From NCBI RefSeq assembly GCF_023156245.1, contig NZ_JAKZAH010000007.1, positions 1-64,000 on the forward strand: a DNA stretch of 64,000 nt, given 5' to 3'. Below the pieces are notes generated by a model. The model searched no databases and had not been told where the DNA came from. It saw only the letters and a list, made by a program, of their open reading frames with translations. A program made the position numbers and the translations under genes. Positions within the stretch are counted from its first letter, which is position 1, and each line of letters starts with the position of its first letter. Source of the DNA: Marinobacter bryozoorum. GTDB lineage: Bacteria; Pseudomonadota; Gammaproteobacteria; Pseudomonadales; Oleiphilaceae. Positions 18,978 to 27,080 of this stretch are shown here, one piece after another.

Positions 18978-19682
18978 TCAAGTATCAGAGGCGGCCGTGC
19001 CGGTAACGCGGTAGCTGTACCCGAGACCTCGTACGGTTTCGATGCGGGACGGCTCGTCCGGACCCAGTTTGCGCCGCAGGTTGCTGATGTGCATATCCAG
19101 CGTGCGGTCATAGGCCGCCAGTCGCCGGCCCAGGGCCCATTGCATCAGGTCGGTCTTGCGTACAACGCTGCCAGCGTGGGCCAGCAATACCTGTAAGACC
19201 TCATATTCCGTCGCAGTCAGCTCTACGGGGTCATCACGGAGATAGACCCGGCGCTGCTCTGGTTCTACCCGCAGGTCCCCGAAAACCCGGTCCCCATCCA
19301 CTTCCGCCTGGTGGTCCCAGGCAACGCGCCTGAGGACTGCCTGGATCCTGGCCACCAGCTCACGGGGGTTGCAGGGTTTGGGGATGTAATCGTCGGCTCC
19401 GACTTCAAAGCCGACGATGCGATCGGTTTCATCACCCCGGGCGGTGAGCAGGATGACCGGAAGGTGATTGCGCGCCCGGAGCTCCCTCAGTACGTCGAGC
19501 CCGGACATATCCGGTAACATGATATCGAGCACGACGATGTCAGTAAGCCCCTCTGCCGCGAGGGCCAGGCCATCACCGCCATTTGCGGCTTCCCGTACCT
19601 CGAAACCCTGCCCCGTCAGATACCGGGCCAGCAGGGTGCGCAACTCCTCGTCGTCTTCAACCAGCAATACCCGGTTCTGCAT
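18978..19682 (-). CDS. cpxR: Response regulator, CpxR-like (OmpR family)
   Basis: The start at 19682 gives MQNRVLLVEDDEELRTLL. The receiver domain has the acidic pair DD (10-11), phospho-acceptor Asp53 in VVLDIMLPD, Thr in LLTARG and Lys in YIPKPCNP. A winged-helix DNA-binding domain follows (TATEYEVLQVLLAHAG, MHISNLRRKLGP, ETVRGLGYSYRV), giving 234 residues as in CpxR. It precedes the kinase gene by 18 bases. The divergent intergenic region has a GTAAA direct repeat, the known CpxR-type box, so it probably controls its own operon and the CpxP-like gene. Confidence 0.78.
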   Translation of the reverse strand: MQNRVLLVEDDEELRTLLARYLTGQGFEVREAANGGDGLALAAEGLTDIVVLDIMLPDMSGLDVLRELRARNHLPVILLTARGDETDRIVGFEVGADDYIPKPCNPRELVARIQAVLRRVAWDHQAEVDGDRVFGDLRVEPEQRRVYLRDDPVELTATEYEVLQVLLAHAGSVVRKTDLMQWALGRRLAAYDRTLDMHISNLRRKLGPDEPSRIETVRGLGYSYRVTGTAASDT

Positions 19683-19757
19683 CGGGCACTCTCCCCATAA
19701 TGATAGTGGCAATAACCATATCAGCACCCGCCGGGCCGGCGCAGCCCCGGGGCGCTC

Positions 19758-19773
19758 TTTACCGATTTTTTAC
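19758..19773 (-). promoter_or_regulatory. Cpx-type box (GTAAA-N6-GTAAA)
   Basis: Reading the minus strand, two GTAAA pentamers start 11 bases apart in the gap between the cpxR-like and cpxP-like genes. The described E. coli CpxR box is GTAAA-N5-GTAAA with some spacing tolerance. The position, 75 bases upstream of the regulator and about 95 from the periplasmic protein gene, fits shared control. Confidence 0.6.
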
Positions 19774-19868
19774 CATGCTCTGACAGGAGCTTACACGCAA
19801 ACACCTATTATGATGTCGACACAGGTGCTGAACACCCGCACCACTGAAGTGAACACAGGAGTTCTGCC

Positions 19869-20216
19869 ATGAAAGCACGCAACACAACCACTACCCTCAC
19901 TGCTGCACTGATTTCCGCCACCCTGCTTGCCAGCCCGTTTGCCTTTGCCGGTGACAAGGGCAAGGATGAGCGCGGTTATGGCGGCAAACAAAACCAGGCC
20001 GAGGTTTGCGAAAGATTCGAAAACGGCGACTGGGAAAGTAAGCGCCAGCAATATCGCGAAAAAGCCGGTGAACGCCATGAGCAGATGGCCGAGCGCCTGA
20101 AGCTGACCGATGAACAGCGGGAAATCTGGAACGAAATACGCTCAGAGCGCCAGCAAAAACACCAGCGCCGCTTCGAGAAAATGAAGGAACGCTGCAAAAA
20201 CCAGTCACAAGAGTGA
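19869..20216 (+). CDS. CpxP/Spy-like periplasmic protein
   Basis: The 115-residue protein has a signal peptide ending near ASPFAFA, then a highly charged helical mature part with LKLTDEQREIWNEI, a good LTxxQ motif of the Spy/CpxP family. Spy and CpxP are periplasmic chaperone-like dimers, and CpxP also dampens the CpxA kinase. The second LTxxQ motif of the classical members is not seen and the protein is shorter than E. coli CpxP (about 166). It diverges from the Cpx-like regulator gene with a GTAAA box between, which supports the assignment. Confidence 0.72.
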   Translation: MKARNTTTTLTAALISATLLASPFAFAGDKGKDERGYGGKQNQAEVCERFENGDWESKRQQYREKAGERHEQMAERLKLTDEQREIWNEIRSERQQKHQRRFEKMKERCKNQSQE

Positions 20217-20262
20217 TCAAAGCCCTGTCACTGTCGTAAAGTAGGTCATTATTTATTGACCA

Positions 20263-20283
20263 GGCCGCCTCCCCGAGGCGGCC
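20263..20283 (+). terminator. Hairpin downstream of the CpxP/Spy-like gene
   Basis: GGCCGCCT pairs with AGGCGGCC around a five-base loop, 47 bases after the stop. A weak CTCCTTT tail follows. It lies just before the next gene and may partly insulate it. Confidence 0.5.
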
Positions 20284-20301
20284 ACTCCTTTGGGCAGCGC
20301 T

Positions 20302-21477
20302 ATGACCGGACACCCTGCCCCCCGCGGCCTGGACATCCTTACCGTAAACCACATTGCCGACATCGGCCGTGATGACTGGCAGTCGTTCGCCGGTGGGTCG
20401 GACCCACTGATCAGCTACGACTTCCTTGAAGCCCTCGAAACCAGTGGCACTGTATCCCGGCAAACCGGCTGGCAGCCCTGCCACCTGAAACTCTACCTTG
20501 ACGGCCACTGGGTCGGCGTGGCCCCGGCCTATCGGAAATACCACTCCATGGGAGAGTATGTCTTTGACTGGGCCTGGGCGGACGCCTGGCAGCGCCACGG
20601 CCTGGCCTATTACCCCAAACTGCTAGTTGCCGTGCCCTTCACTCCCTGCCAGGGTCGTCGCCTGCTGATCAGGGAGGATGTCCGGGATCGCATTGCCGCC
20701 AGCCAGGTTCACCAGGCCCTGGATGCACTGATGCCAGGACTCGGGGTCCACTCCTGGCACCTCTTGTTTCCGGACGAAGCGGACCAGGCCCTGCTGGGGA
20801 CCCCCGACAGCCTCCACCGACTGGGCTGCCAGTTCCACTGGCACAATCGTAACTACCGGGACTTTGATGACTTCCTGGCCACCCTCACTTCCCGCAAGCG
20901 CAAGTCCCTTCGCCGGGAACGGCGGCAGGTGGCTGAACAGGGCATCGGGTTCCAGCACTGGTCCGGCGACTCACTACCGGACGAGGTGCTGGACGATTTT
21001 TTCCTGTTCTACAACGCCACCTACCTCAAGCGCGGCATGCGCCCTTACCTGAACCGGGACTTCTTCAGCGCCCTGGCCCGGCGCCTTGGCACAAAGTTGC
21101 GCATCATCACTGCCGAGCAAGCGGACAGGCGCATCGCCGCGGCCCTGTTCATTACTGGTGACCAGACCCTCTACGGGCGCTACTGGGGCTGCCTGGAAGA
21201 CTACAGCCACCTGCACTTTGAAACCTGCTATTACCAGGGTATCGACCTGGCCATTGCGGAGGGACTGGCCCGGTTCGATGCCGGCGCCCAGGGTGAGCAC
21301 AAGCTGGTGCGCGGTTTTGAGCCGGTGCTGACCCACTCATGGCACAACGTTGACCACCCCGGCTTTCGGGATGCCGTGGCAGATTTCTGCGCGGAAGAGG
21401 CCATGGACGTTCAAGGTTACCGGCGTGCCGCACTGGAGGCCCTGCCTTATCGCCTCGACCCTGGGAAAGGTGCCTGA
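20302..21477 (+). CDS. FemAB-like (DUF482) acyltransferase-fold protein
   Basis: About 391 residues from the ATG at 20302; a TTG four codons upstream is possible. The sequence NRNYRDFDDFLATLTSRKRKSLRRERRQV followed by FYNATYLKRGMRPYL and YYQGIDLAIAEGL is characteristic of the DUF482 family, distant relatives of FemX/FemAB peptidyltransferases with paired GNAT folds. A role in transferring acyl or aminoacyl groups is suggested by fold but not demonstrated for this family. No signal peptide is seen. It is separated from the Cpx-like genes by a hairpin and is probably its own unit, ending before the CsrB-like RNA. Confidence 0.8.
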   Translation: MTGHPAPRGLDILTVNHIADIGRDDWQSFAGGSDPLISYDFLEALETSGTVSRQTGWQPCHLKLYLDGHWVGVAPAYRKYHSMGEYVFDWAWADAWQRHGLAYYPKLLVAVPFTPCQGRRLLIREDVRDRIAASQVHQALDALMPGLGVHSWHLLFPDEADQALLGTPDSLHRLGCQFHWHNRNYRDFDDFLATLTSRKRKSLRRERRQVAEQGIGFQHWSGDSLPDEVLDDFFLFYNATYLKRGMRPYLNRDFFSALARRLGTKLRIITAEQADRRIAAALFITGDQTLYGRYWGCLEDYSHLHFETCYYQGIDLAIAEGLARFDAGAQGEHKLVRGFEPVLTHSWHNVDHPGFRDAVADFCAEEAMDVQGYRRAALEALPYRLDPGKGA

Positions 21478-21519
21478 GACCAGGCGCGAACGCCAGGCAC
21501 GGACAGCAACTCACAAGCC

Positions 21520-21537
21520 TGTAAGCGTTTTCCTACA
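21520..21537 (+). promoter_or_regulatory. GacA/UvrY-type upstream activating box
   Basis: TGTAAGCGTTTTCCTACA matches the GacA box TGTAAG-N6-CTTACA with one mismatch in the second half. Its centre lies about 64 bases upstream of the inferred RNA start (21593), the usual position in rsmY/rsmZ and csrB promoters. A TAGAAT minus-10 element is at 21581-21586 and no good minus-35 is visible, as expected for an activated promoter. Confidence 0.7.
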
Positions 21538-21592
21538 CGCAGCAGCGGGAATGTCTGATGTCCCAAAAACCGATGAGTCGTAGAATGGGTCC

Positions 21593-21870
21593 TGTACACG
21601 GAAGTCACCAAGGGAATGCAGGGACTGGCACACGCAGGGAACGCGTGATCAAGGAACAGAGGCGACTGCAGGGAAGCTGGCAGCACATTCGGCAGGGATT
21701 TGCCCATCGCCGACCAGGAAGGTCAGCGACGCAAGGATGCTCCAAAGGATGGCGCCCAGGGAACCGGGCAATGCCGACGGAACCGGCATAGGGTCTGGTC
21801 GTGGACAAGGGGTCACAGGGACTGTGACCCCAGCCACGCACCGACTGGTCTGATCCCCCGTTTTACCTAT
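21593..21870 (+). ncRNA. csrB: CsrB/RsmZ-type small RNA (CsrA-sequestering)
   Basis: This protein-free stretch holds seven AGGGA (21611, 21620, 21636, 21670, 21694, 21758, 21817) and four AGGA motifs (21652, 21716, 21734, 21746). Many sit in hairpin loops: CACGC/GCGTG, CTGC/GCAG, GGCA/TGCC, GACC/GGTC, GCCC/GGGC, and a nine-pair stem at 21809-21831. CsrB-family RNAs use such loops to titrate the translational regulator CsrA. A GacA-type box and a minus-10 element lie at the right distance upstream. The start is estimated from the minus-10. The end is uncertain, somewhere after the last hairpin and a TTTT at 21861-21864. Length and orientation fit the family. Confidence 0.8.
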
Positions 21871-22049
21871 CGTCTTTCTTTCCTGAAGTTCCGGGATTCA
21901 TGGCCGGGCACTTCCGTTTCGTAGTACATGGCTGACAAGCGTTTTCGCAGTGCTTTGTCGAGGTTCCGTGGTGAAGCAACCGGCCTCGGGTGCGGGCTTC
22001 GTGCCGGTCGTTCACGCATTGACAGTCAACCAATCACAGCGACGAAACC

Positions 22050-22337
22050 ATGAAAAAGACACAGACCATTCTTGCATCACTGGCCCTGATCATTAGCCTG
22101 CTCGCCGCGCAGGCTCCGGCCTGGGCTGAAGAACCCGTTGCCGGCACGATCAACATCAATACCGCCTCAGCAGAGGAGCTGACGACCCTCGACGGAATTG
22201 GTGAAAGCAAGGCACTGGCCATTGTTGCCGACCGGGATACCAACGGCCCATTCGAATCCGGGGACGATCTGGCCCGTGTGCGGGGCATTGGTGATGCCAC
22301 GGTAGAGAAAAACGCCGACCGCATTACCACCCGCTGA
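22050..22337 (+). CDS. ComEA-like helix-hairpin-helix protein
   Basis: The 95-residue protein has a signal peptide (ending near APAWA) and a mature region GTININTASAEELTTLDGIGESKALAIVADRD, the classic ComEA helix-hairpin-helix, followed by a second one with LARVRGIGDATVEKN. ComEA binds double-stranded DNA in the periplasm during natural transformation. Short soluble versions like this are common in gammaproteobacteria and some have no proven role in uptake. It stands alone and is followed by a strong terminator. DNA binding is likely, competence is an inference. Confidence 0.88.
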   Translation: MKKTQTILASLALIISLLAAQAPAWAEEPVAGTININTASAEELTTLDGIGESKALAIVADRDTNGPFESGDDLARVRGIGDATVEKNADRITTR

Positions 22338-22344
22338 CCTCCTG

Positions 22345-22369
22345 CCCCGCCTGCCGGCGGGGCCTTTTT
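22345..22369 (+). terminator. Rho-independent terminator after comEA-like gene
   Basis: CCCCGCC pairs with GGCGGGG around TGCC, followed by CCTTTTT, a textbook terminator eight bases after the stop codon. Confidence 0.85.
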
Positions 22370-22503
22370 CCCACCCCGGTCGCCGTCTCGGCGGACCGCC
22401 CTGCCCTTAGCCGTCACCCTGTTCCTCCCAAAGTCGTCTGGACATGCTTTGCGGTGAACCCTATGGTTATCTGCATTGCGAACCTGTTGACCGGGACTCC
22501 AGC

Positions 22504-23295
22504 ATGACGGACACCCTCAAGCTTTACCCTGCGCGACCAGAAAAAGTCTATTTCTACGGCACCTGCCTGGTAGACCTGTTCTACCCGGACGCCGGCATGG
22601 CCGGCATCCAGCTACTGGAACGGGAAGGCATCGAGGTCATCTTCCCCGAGCAACAGACCTGCTGCGGCCAGCCGGCGTGGACGTCCGGCTACCATGACGA
22701 GGCCCGGGCGGTAGCCCGCCAACAACTGAACCTGTTCCCGGAAGACTGGCCCATTGTGGTGCCCTCTGGCTCCTGTGGGGGCATGATGCGCAAACACTAC
22801 CCGCAGCTGTTCCGTGATACCCCGGAACAGGATGTGGCCAACAACGTTGCTCAAAGGGTCTGGGAACTGACGGACTTCCTGCTCAACGTTTGCCGGATCC
22901 GCCTGACGGACCAGGGCGAACCGGTCACCGTCGCCATGCACACGTCCTGCTCCGCCCGTCGCGAACTGGGACTCGCCGGAACCGGGCCGGAACTGTTATC
23001 GCAGCTGGGCAGGGTCACCGTGGTCGAACAGGCACGGGCCGAGGAGTGCTGTGGGTTCGGGGGAACCTTCGCCGTTCGTCACCCGGAGATTTCAGCGGCC
23101 ATGGTCTCCGAGAAGGTGGACACACTGACTGCCACCGGTGCCAGGGAATTCGTAACGACCGACTGCGGCTGCCTGATGAACGTCGCCGGCTACGCGGAAA
23201 AGCAGGGCCACCGCCTGAGCGGGCAGCACATTCTCAGTTTTCTCTGGGAGCGCACCCGGGAACAGGCCACGGATGAAGGGGCGGCCTCACCATGA
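22504..23295 (+). CDS. lutA: L-lactate oxidation protein LutA (LldE), CCG-domain
   Basis: LutA, LutB and LutC together oxidise L-lactate to pyruvate without a flavin lactate dehydrogenase. The protein (263 residues from the ATG at 22504) has two cysteine-rich CCG domains: QTCCGQPAWTSGY with VPSGSCGGM, and EECCGFGGTFAVRHPE with TTDCGCLMN. These bind iron-sulfur or heterodisulfide-type centres. A 20-codon upstream extension to 22444 is possible but is not typical of the family. The stop overlaps the lutB start (ATGA). Confidence 0.9.
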   Translation: MTDTLKLYPARPEKVYFYGTCLVDLFYPDAGMAGIQLLEREGIEVIFPEQQTCCGQPAWTSGYHDEARAVARQQLNLFPEDWPIVVPSGSCGGMMRKHYPQLFRDTPEQDVANNVAQRVWELTDFLLNVCRIRLTDQGEPVTVAMHTSCSARRELGLAGTGPELLSQLGRVTVVEQARAEECCGFGGTFAVRHPEISAAMVSEKVDTLTATGAREFVTTDCGCLMNVAGYAEKQGHRLSGQHILSFLWERTREQATDEGAASP

Positions 23296-24716
23296 CCGAG
23301 TCCAACCTGACCGACGTACGCCAGTTCCACCCCCGGGCCCGGGCTGCCATCGACAATCCCCAGATCCGCCAGAATTTCCGGCGGGCCATGGATGGGCTGA
23401 TGGACAAGCGACGAATGGCTTTCGAGGGGTGGGACCTGGAGGCCCTGCGTACCCTGGGAGCCAGCGTACGCCAGGACGCCCTTGCGCGCCTGCCGGACCT
23501 GCTGGAACAGCTTGAAGAACAACTGACCGCCAACGGCGTCAGGGTGCACTGGGCAGTGGATGGTGACGAGGCCTGCCGGATAGTCACCGACATCTGCAAG
23601 GCCCGCAACGCCCGTACGGTCATCAAGGGCAAGTCCATGGTGAGCGAGGAAATGCACCTCAATCACCACCTGCAGCAGCACGGTATCGAAGCCCTGGAAT
23701 CAGACCTGGGCGAGTACATTGTGCAACTGGCGGAGGAAACTCCGTCTCACATCATCATGCCCGCGATTCACAAGAACACGGGCGAGATCTCCGAGCTGAT
23801 GCACGAGAAAACCGGGACGGACCGCTCCAGCGACGTGGAATACCTGACGGCGAGCGCACGCCAGCAGCTGCGGGAGAAGTTCATGGCAGCCGACGTGGGT
23901 GTGTCCGGCGTCAATTTCGCAGTGGCCGAAACCGGCACCCTGTGCCTGGTGGAAAACGAGGGTAACGGCCGGATGACCACCACCGTACCCCCGTGCCACA
24001 TCGCGGTGACTGGCATCGAGAAGGTAGTGCCAACGCTGCAGGATATGTCCGCCCTGCTGGCCCTCCTGACCCGGTCAGCCACCGGGCAACATATCACCAC
24101 CTACGTGAACATGGTGTCCGGCCCCCGCCGGGGTAACGAGCTGGACGGCCCTGACGAGGTACACGTGGTACTGGTAGACAACGGGCGCTCAGGCATCTAC
24201 CAGGACGATGAGCTGATCGATACCCTGCGATGTATCCGTTGCGGTGCCTGCATGAATCACTGCCCCGTTTATACCCGTGTTGGGGGCCATGCCTACGGCA
24301 CCACCTATCCGGGTCCAATCGGAAAGATCCTCATGCCTCACCTGATTGGCCTCGACGAGGGGCGGCACCTGCCCTCCGCATCCAGCCTCTGTGGCGCCTG
24401 TGGCGAGGTGTGCCCGGTGAAAATCCCTATCCCCGACCTGTTGGTGCGCCTGCGGCAGGAGTCCGTAGACGGTGACCGCCTGCATCCGGCGGTGGTGAAC
24501 GGCCATGGCGCAAAACGGGACTGGAAGGAATCCCTGGCATGGCAAACCTGGCGACTGATCCATGCCAATCCACTGGCATACCGGCTGGGAACGTCGGTAG
24601 CCAGTCGCCTGCGGACTCTGCAACCTGCAAGCCTGGGTGCCTGGACCCGTTACCGGACAGCCCCGAAGCTTGCCGCCAGGACCCTCCATCAACGGGTCAG
24701 GGAGCGCCAGCCATGA
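23292..24716 (+). CDS. lutB: L-lactate oxidation iron-sulfur protein LutB (LldF)
   Basis: At 474 residues this is the large subunit. The N-terminal DUF162 (LUD) domain includes VIKGKSMVSEEMHLN and FAVAETGTLCLVENEGNGRM. Two four-cysteine clusters follow, CIRCGACMNHCPVY and CGACGEVCPVKIP (residues about 314-380), each for a 4Fe-4S centre. The C-terminal tail is unclassified. Overlapping ATGA junctions with lutA and lutC imply a tightly coupled complex of the three proteins in the cytosol. Confidence 0.93.
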   Translation: MTESNLTDVRQFHPRARAAIDNPQIRQNFRRAMDGLMDKRRMAFEGWDLEALRTLGASVRQDALARLPDLLEQLEEQLTANGVRVHWAVDGDEACRIVTDICKARNARTVIKGKSMVSEEMHLNHHLQQHGIEALESDLGEYIVQLAEETPSHIIMPAIHKNTGEISELMHEKTGTDRSSDVEYLTASARQQLREKFMAADVGVSGVNFAVAETGTLCLVENEGNGRMTTTVPPCHIAVTGIEKVVPTLQDMSALLALLTRSATGQHITTYVNMVSGPRRGNELDGPDEVHVVLVDNGRSGIYQDDELIDTLRCIRCGACMNHCPVYTRVGGHAYGTTYPGPIGKILMPHLIGLDEGRHLPSASSLCGACGEVCPVKIPIPDLLVRLRQESVDGDRLHPAVVNGHGAKRDWKESLAWQTWRLIHANPLAYRLGTSVASRLRTLQPASLGAWTRYRTAPKLAARTLHQRVRERQP

Positions 24717-25363
24717 GCAGCCGCGACCAGATCCTGCAACGAATGCGTCAGCGCCGGGGCGGAGCCTTGTCCACCCCGGAGAAGGATTTCACCCCCCTCA
24801 AGCGACCGGAATGGACAACAGAAGAGAAACTCGCCCGATTCCGGGCTGCGATGGAACCGGTGCATGGCGAAATCCATGATTGCCGTAACCGCGACTGGGT
24901 GGCAGACCTCGCCGAACTACTACAGTCCCGGCAGGCGAGCACCCTGCTGGTCGGCAACGGCCCTGAACCGCTCGCCACGCTCTCCTCCTCTGCCGCCACT
25001 TTGCCGGAACTCGTGGTTTACGATGAACCGGTGGCAAGCTGGAAAGAACACCTGTTCAGGAACCTCGACGCCGGGCTGACCACCACCCGTGGCGGCATTG
25101 CCGAGACCGGCTCACTGATTCTGTGGCCGGATGCCTCAGAACCCCGGCTCATAAGCCTGGTCCCGCCCATCCACGTGGCACTGCTGAAGGCCACGGAACT
25201 TTACGGTACCCTGTCTGACGCCATGGCGGAGCAGGACTGGTCATCCGGTATGCCCACCAATGCCCTGCTGGTCTCTGGCCCGTCCAAGACGGCAGACATC
25301 GAACAAACCCTCGCCTACGGGGTGCATGGCCCCCGGGAACTGATCGTACTGGTAATTGAATGA
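24713..25363 (+). CDS. lutC: L-lactate oxidation protein LutC (LldG)
   Basis: The start at 24713 (MSSRDQILQRMRQRRGG) overlaps the lutB stop, as is usual. The 216-residue LUD-domain protein has GITTTRGGIAETGSL-like sequence (LTTTRGGIAETGSLILWPD) and VPPIHVALL, matching LutC. It completes the LutABC set. A transporter gene overlaps its stop codon, so all four genes should be one transcript. No LutR/LldR regulator is in view. Confidence 0.9.
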   Translation: MSSRDQILQRMRQRRGGALSTPEKDFTPLKRPEWTTEEKLARFRAAMEPVHGEIHDCRNRDWVADLAELLQSRQASTLLVGNGPEPLATLSSSAATLPELVVYDEPVASWKEHLFRNLDAGLTTTRGGIAETGSLILWPDASEPRLISLVPPIHVALLKATELYGTLSDAMAEQDWSSGMPTNALLVSGPSKTADIEQTLAYGVHGPRELIVLVIE

Positions 25364-26289
25364 TTCGCGGAGCCCTGCTTATTGCCCTCGCTTCACTGCT
25401 CTGGGCGACCACCGGCATTGTTGCCAAGTTCCTGTTTTCGGACACCGACCTGCAACCCCTGACGCTGGGCCTGCTGCGACTGCTGGTGGCGCTACCATTC
25501 TTCTGGGTATTAATGAAGCGGGAGCTGGATTCACAAACCAGGGCCGGGGAGCCACGCCGGCTATGGCCGTCCGCTACGCGTCCAGCCCTCCTGGTCCTGG
25601 CTGCACTGGGGCTCTTCCAGGCGTTCTACCAGGGCAGTTACCTGCTTGCGGTGGACCTGACCGGTGCCGGCATCGCCACACTCATTTCCCTGTGTCTGCC
25701 TCCGGTACTGGTGGCTATCCTGGCGGCACCGCTGCTCGGTGAGAAACCCCAGCTGGTCACGGTGCTGGCCCTGCTCGCAGCCATCGGCGGCACCGGCATG
25801 CTGGTGGTAAGCGATATGGATACCGCGGGCACCCTGCGCCTGGCGGGCATCCTGATGGCCCTGCTGGCAGCGGCGGTCTACACGGGGTTTACCCTGACGA
25901 GCCGTTATAACTCCGCCGGGACGCCCGTGTTCACCACGGCCTTTGTCTGTTTCCTGGTTGCGGCCCTGTTATTGCTCCCGGCAGTCTGGGTAACCGGAGG
26001 GTTTGACGGGCTGGACACCCTGGGGGTGAAGGAGTGGCTGATGGTGGCCTACATCGGCATAGTGCCCACCTGCATCGGCTACGTGAGCTTCTTTACCGGC
26101 ATGAAAACCACACCCGCGACACTGTCGAGTATCATCGTGACGCTGGAGCCACTGTTCGTCGCGCTCCTGGCCTGGCTGATACTGGGAGAGGTCCTGGGCC
26201 CCATCGGTATTGCCGGGGCCATTATCCTGACCGTGGCGGTGATCGTCGCATCCGTCAGCAGTAGCCCGGGCAAGGCTGCCCGTCAATGA
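25360..26289 (+). CDS. DMT-superfamily transporter (two EamA domains)
   Basis: The 309-residue protein has ten hydrophobic segments arranged as two EamA repeats (about 5-145 and 155-300). It starts ALLIALASLLWATTGIVAKFLF and includes TLEPLFVALLAWLILGE, the conserved second-repeat signature. Such inner-membrane carriers export or import metabolites, often amino acids. Its start overlaps the lutC stop by four bases, an uncommon attachment to a lactate operon. Usual lut or lld operons carry LctP/LldP permeases, so this may be the organic-acid carrier here. The substrate cannot be read from sequence. Confidence 0.85.
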   Translation: MIRGALLIALASLLWATTGIVAKFLFSDTDLQPLTLGLLRLLVALPFFWVLMKRELDSQTRAGEPRRLWPSATRPALLVLAALGLFQAFYQGSYLLAVDLTGAGIATLISLCLPPVLVAILAAPLLGEKPQLVTVLALLAAIGGTGMLVVSDMDTAGTLRLAGILMALLAAAVYTGFTLTSRYNSAGTPVFTTAFVCFLVAALLLLPAVWVTGGFDGLDTLGVKEWLMVAYIGIVPTCIGYVSFFTGMKTTPATLSSIIVTLEPLFVALLAWLILGEVLGPIGIAGAIILTVAVIVASVSSSPGKAARQ

Positions 26290-26341
26290 CCCTCTGGCGC
26301 AGGTCCAGGCCGCGCCAAAGGATCACTGACAAAGCTGCTGA

Positions 26342-26890
26342 TCACCCTTCCTTGCGCTGTTTCTCCATCATGTTGGGCTGGAGAATCTCGATCCAGTAAC
26401 CGTCAGGATCCCTGATAAACGCCAGTCCCTTCATCTTGCCGTCGTCGGGACGTTTCACGAAGTCGACATCCAGTTTCTCGAAGCGCTCACAGGCCGCGTA
26501 GACATCCGGCACGGCCACGCCGATGTGACCAAACCCCTGGGGCTCGTCGTTACCGTTGTGGTAGCTGAAGTCGTCTTCATTCTCCGTGCCCCAGTTATGG
26601 GTCAGCTCCAGCATGGCTTCCCGACCGAAGATAAAGGTGGTCCGGTGACCATCGTCTGCCGGGACCATCTGGGCCTGGCGATCATCCAGGTAGGCCAGGA
26701 AATAGAGGGTGAACTTCATTTCAGGGAAGTCGAGTTTGCGCACCAGCCGCATACCCATCACACGGGTATAGAAATCCATGGAGCGCTCCGGGTCCTTGAT
26801 GCGCAGCATGGTCTGGTTGAACACATAGCCTTCGGTTTCCGGAACCACGGCGTCATGCAGGCCTGGCGCCTGCTCGAAATGTCGAGGCAT
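26342..26890 (-). CDS. gloA: Lactoylglutathione lyase (glyoxalase I)
   Basis: GloA converts the hemithioacetal of methylglyoxal and glutathione to S-lactoylglutathione. Starting at the ATG at 26890 ([16 protein letters not shown]) gives 182 residues, the longer glyoxalase I type seen in Pseudomonas and eukaryotes. Motifs include [30 protein letters not shown] and [11 protein letters not shown], with metal ligands His and Glu in ELTHN, GHIGV and YWIEIL. A long upstream extension to 27061 is rejected. It converges on the EamA transporter gene. Confidence 0.93.
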   Translation of the reverse strand: MPRHFEQAPGLHDAVVPETEGYVFNQTMLRIKDPERSMDFYTRVMGMRLVRKLDFPEMKFTLYFLAYLDDRQAQMVPADDGHRTTFIFGREAMLELTHNWGTENEDDFSYHNGNDEPQGFGHIGVAVPDVYAACERFEKLDVDFVKRPDDGKMKGLAFIRDPDGYWIEILQPNMMEKQRKEG

Positions 26891-27080
26891 GAATCTGCTC
26901 CGGTTATAAATGGGTTTTGGTACGGACCAACTTATATACCTGTGCGCGACCAAGACAGATTTCAACCCTCCACACGGGCAGGGCTGATCCGGTAGAAGCA
27001 CGAACAGTTGCTCTGCTCTGGTACACGCCGGAGTCAGGGGGATACACTGTGGCCTCGTCAATCACAGGCCCCGTACCCCC

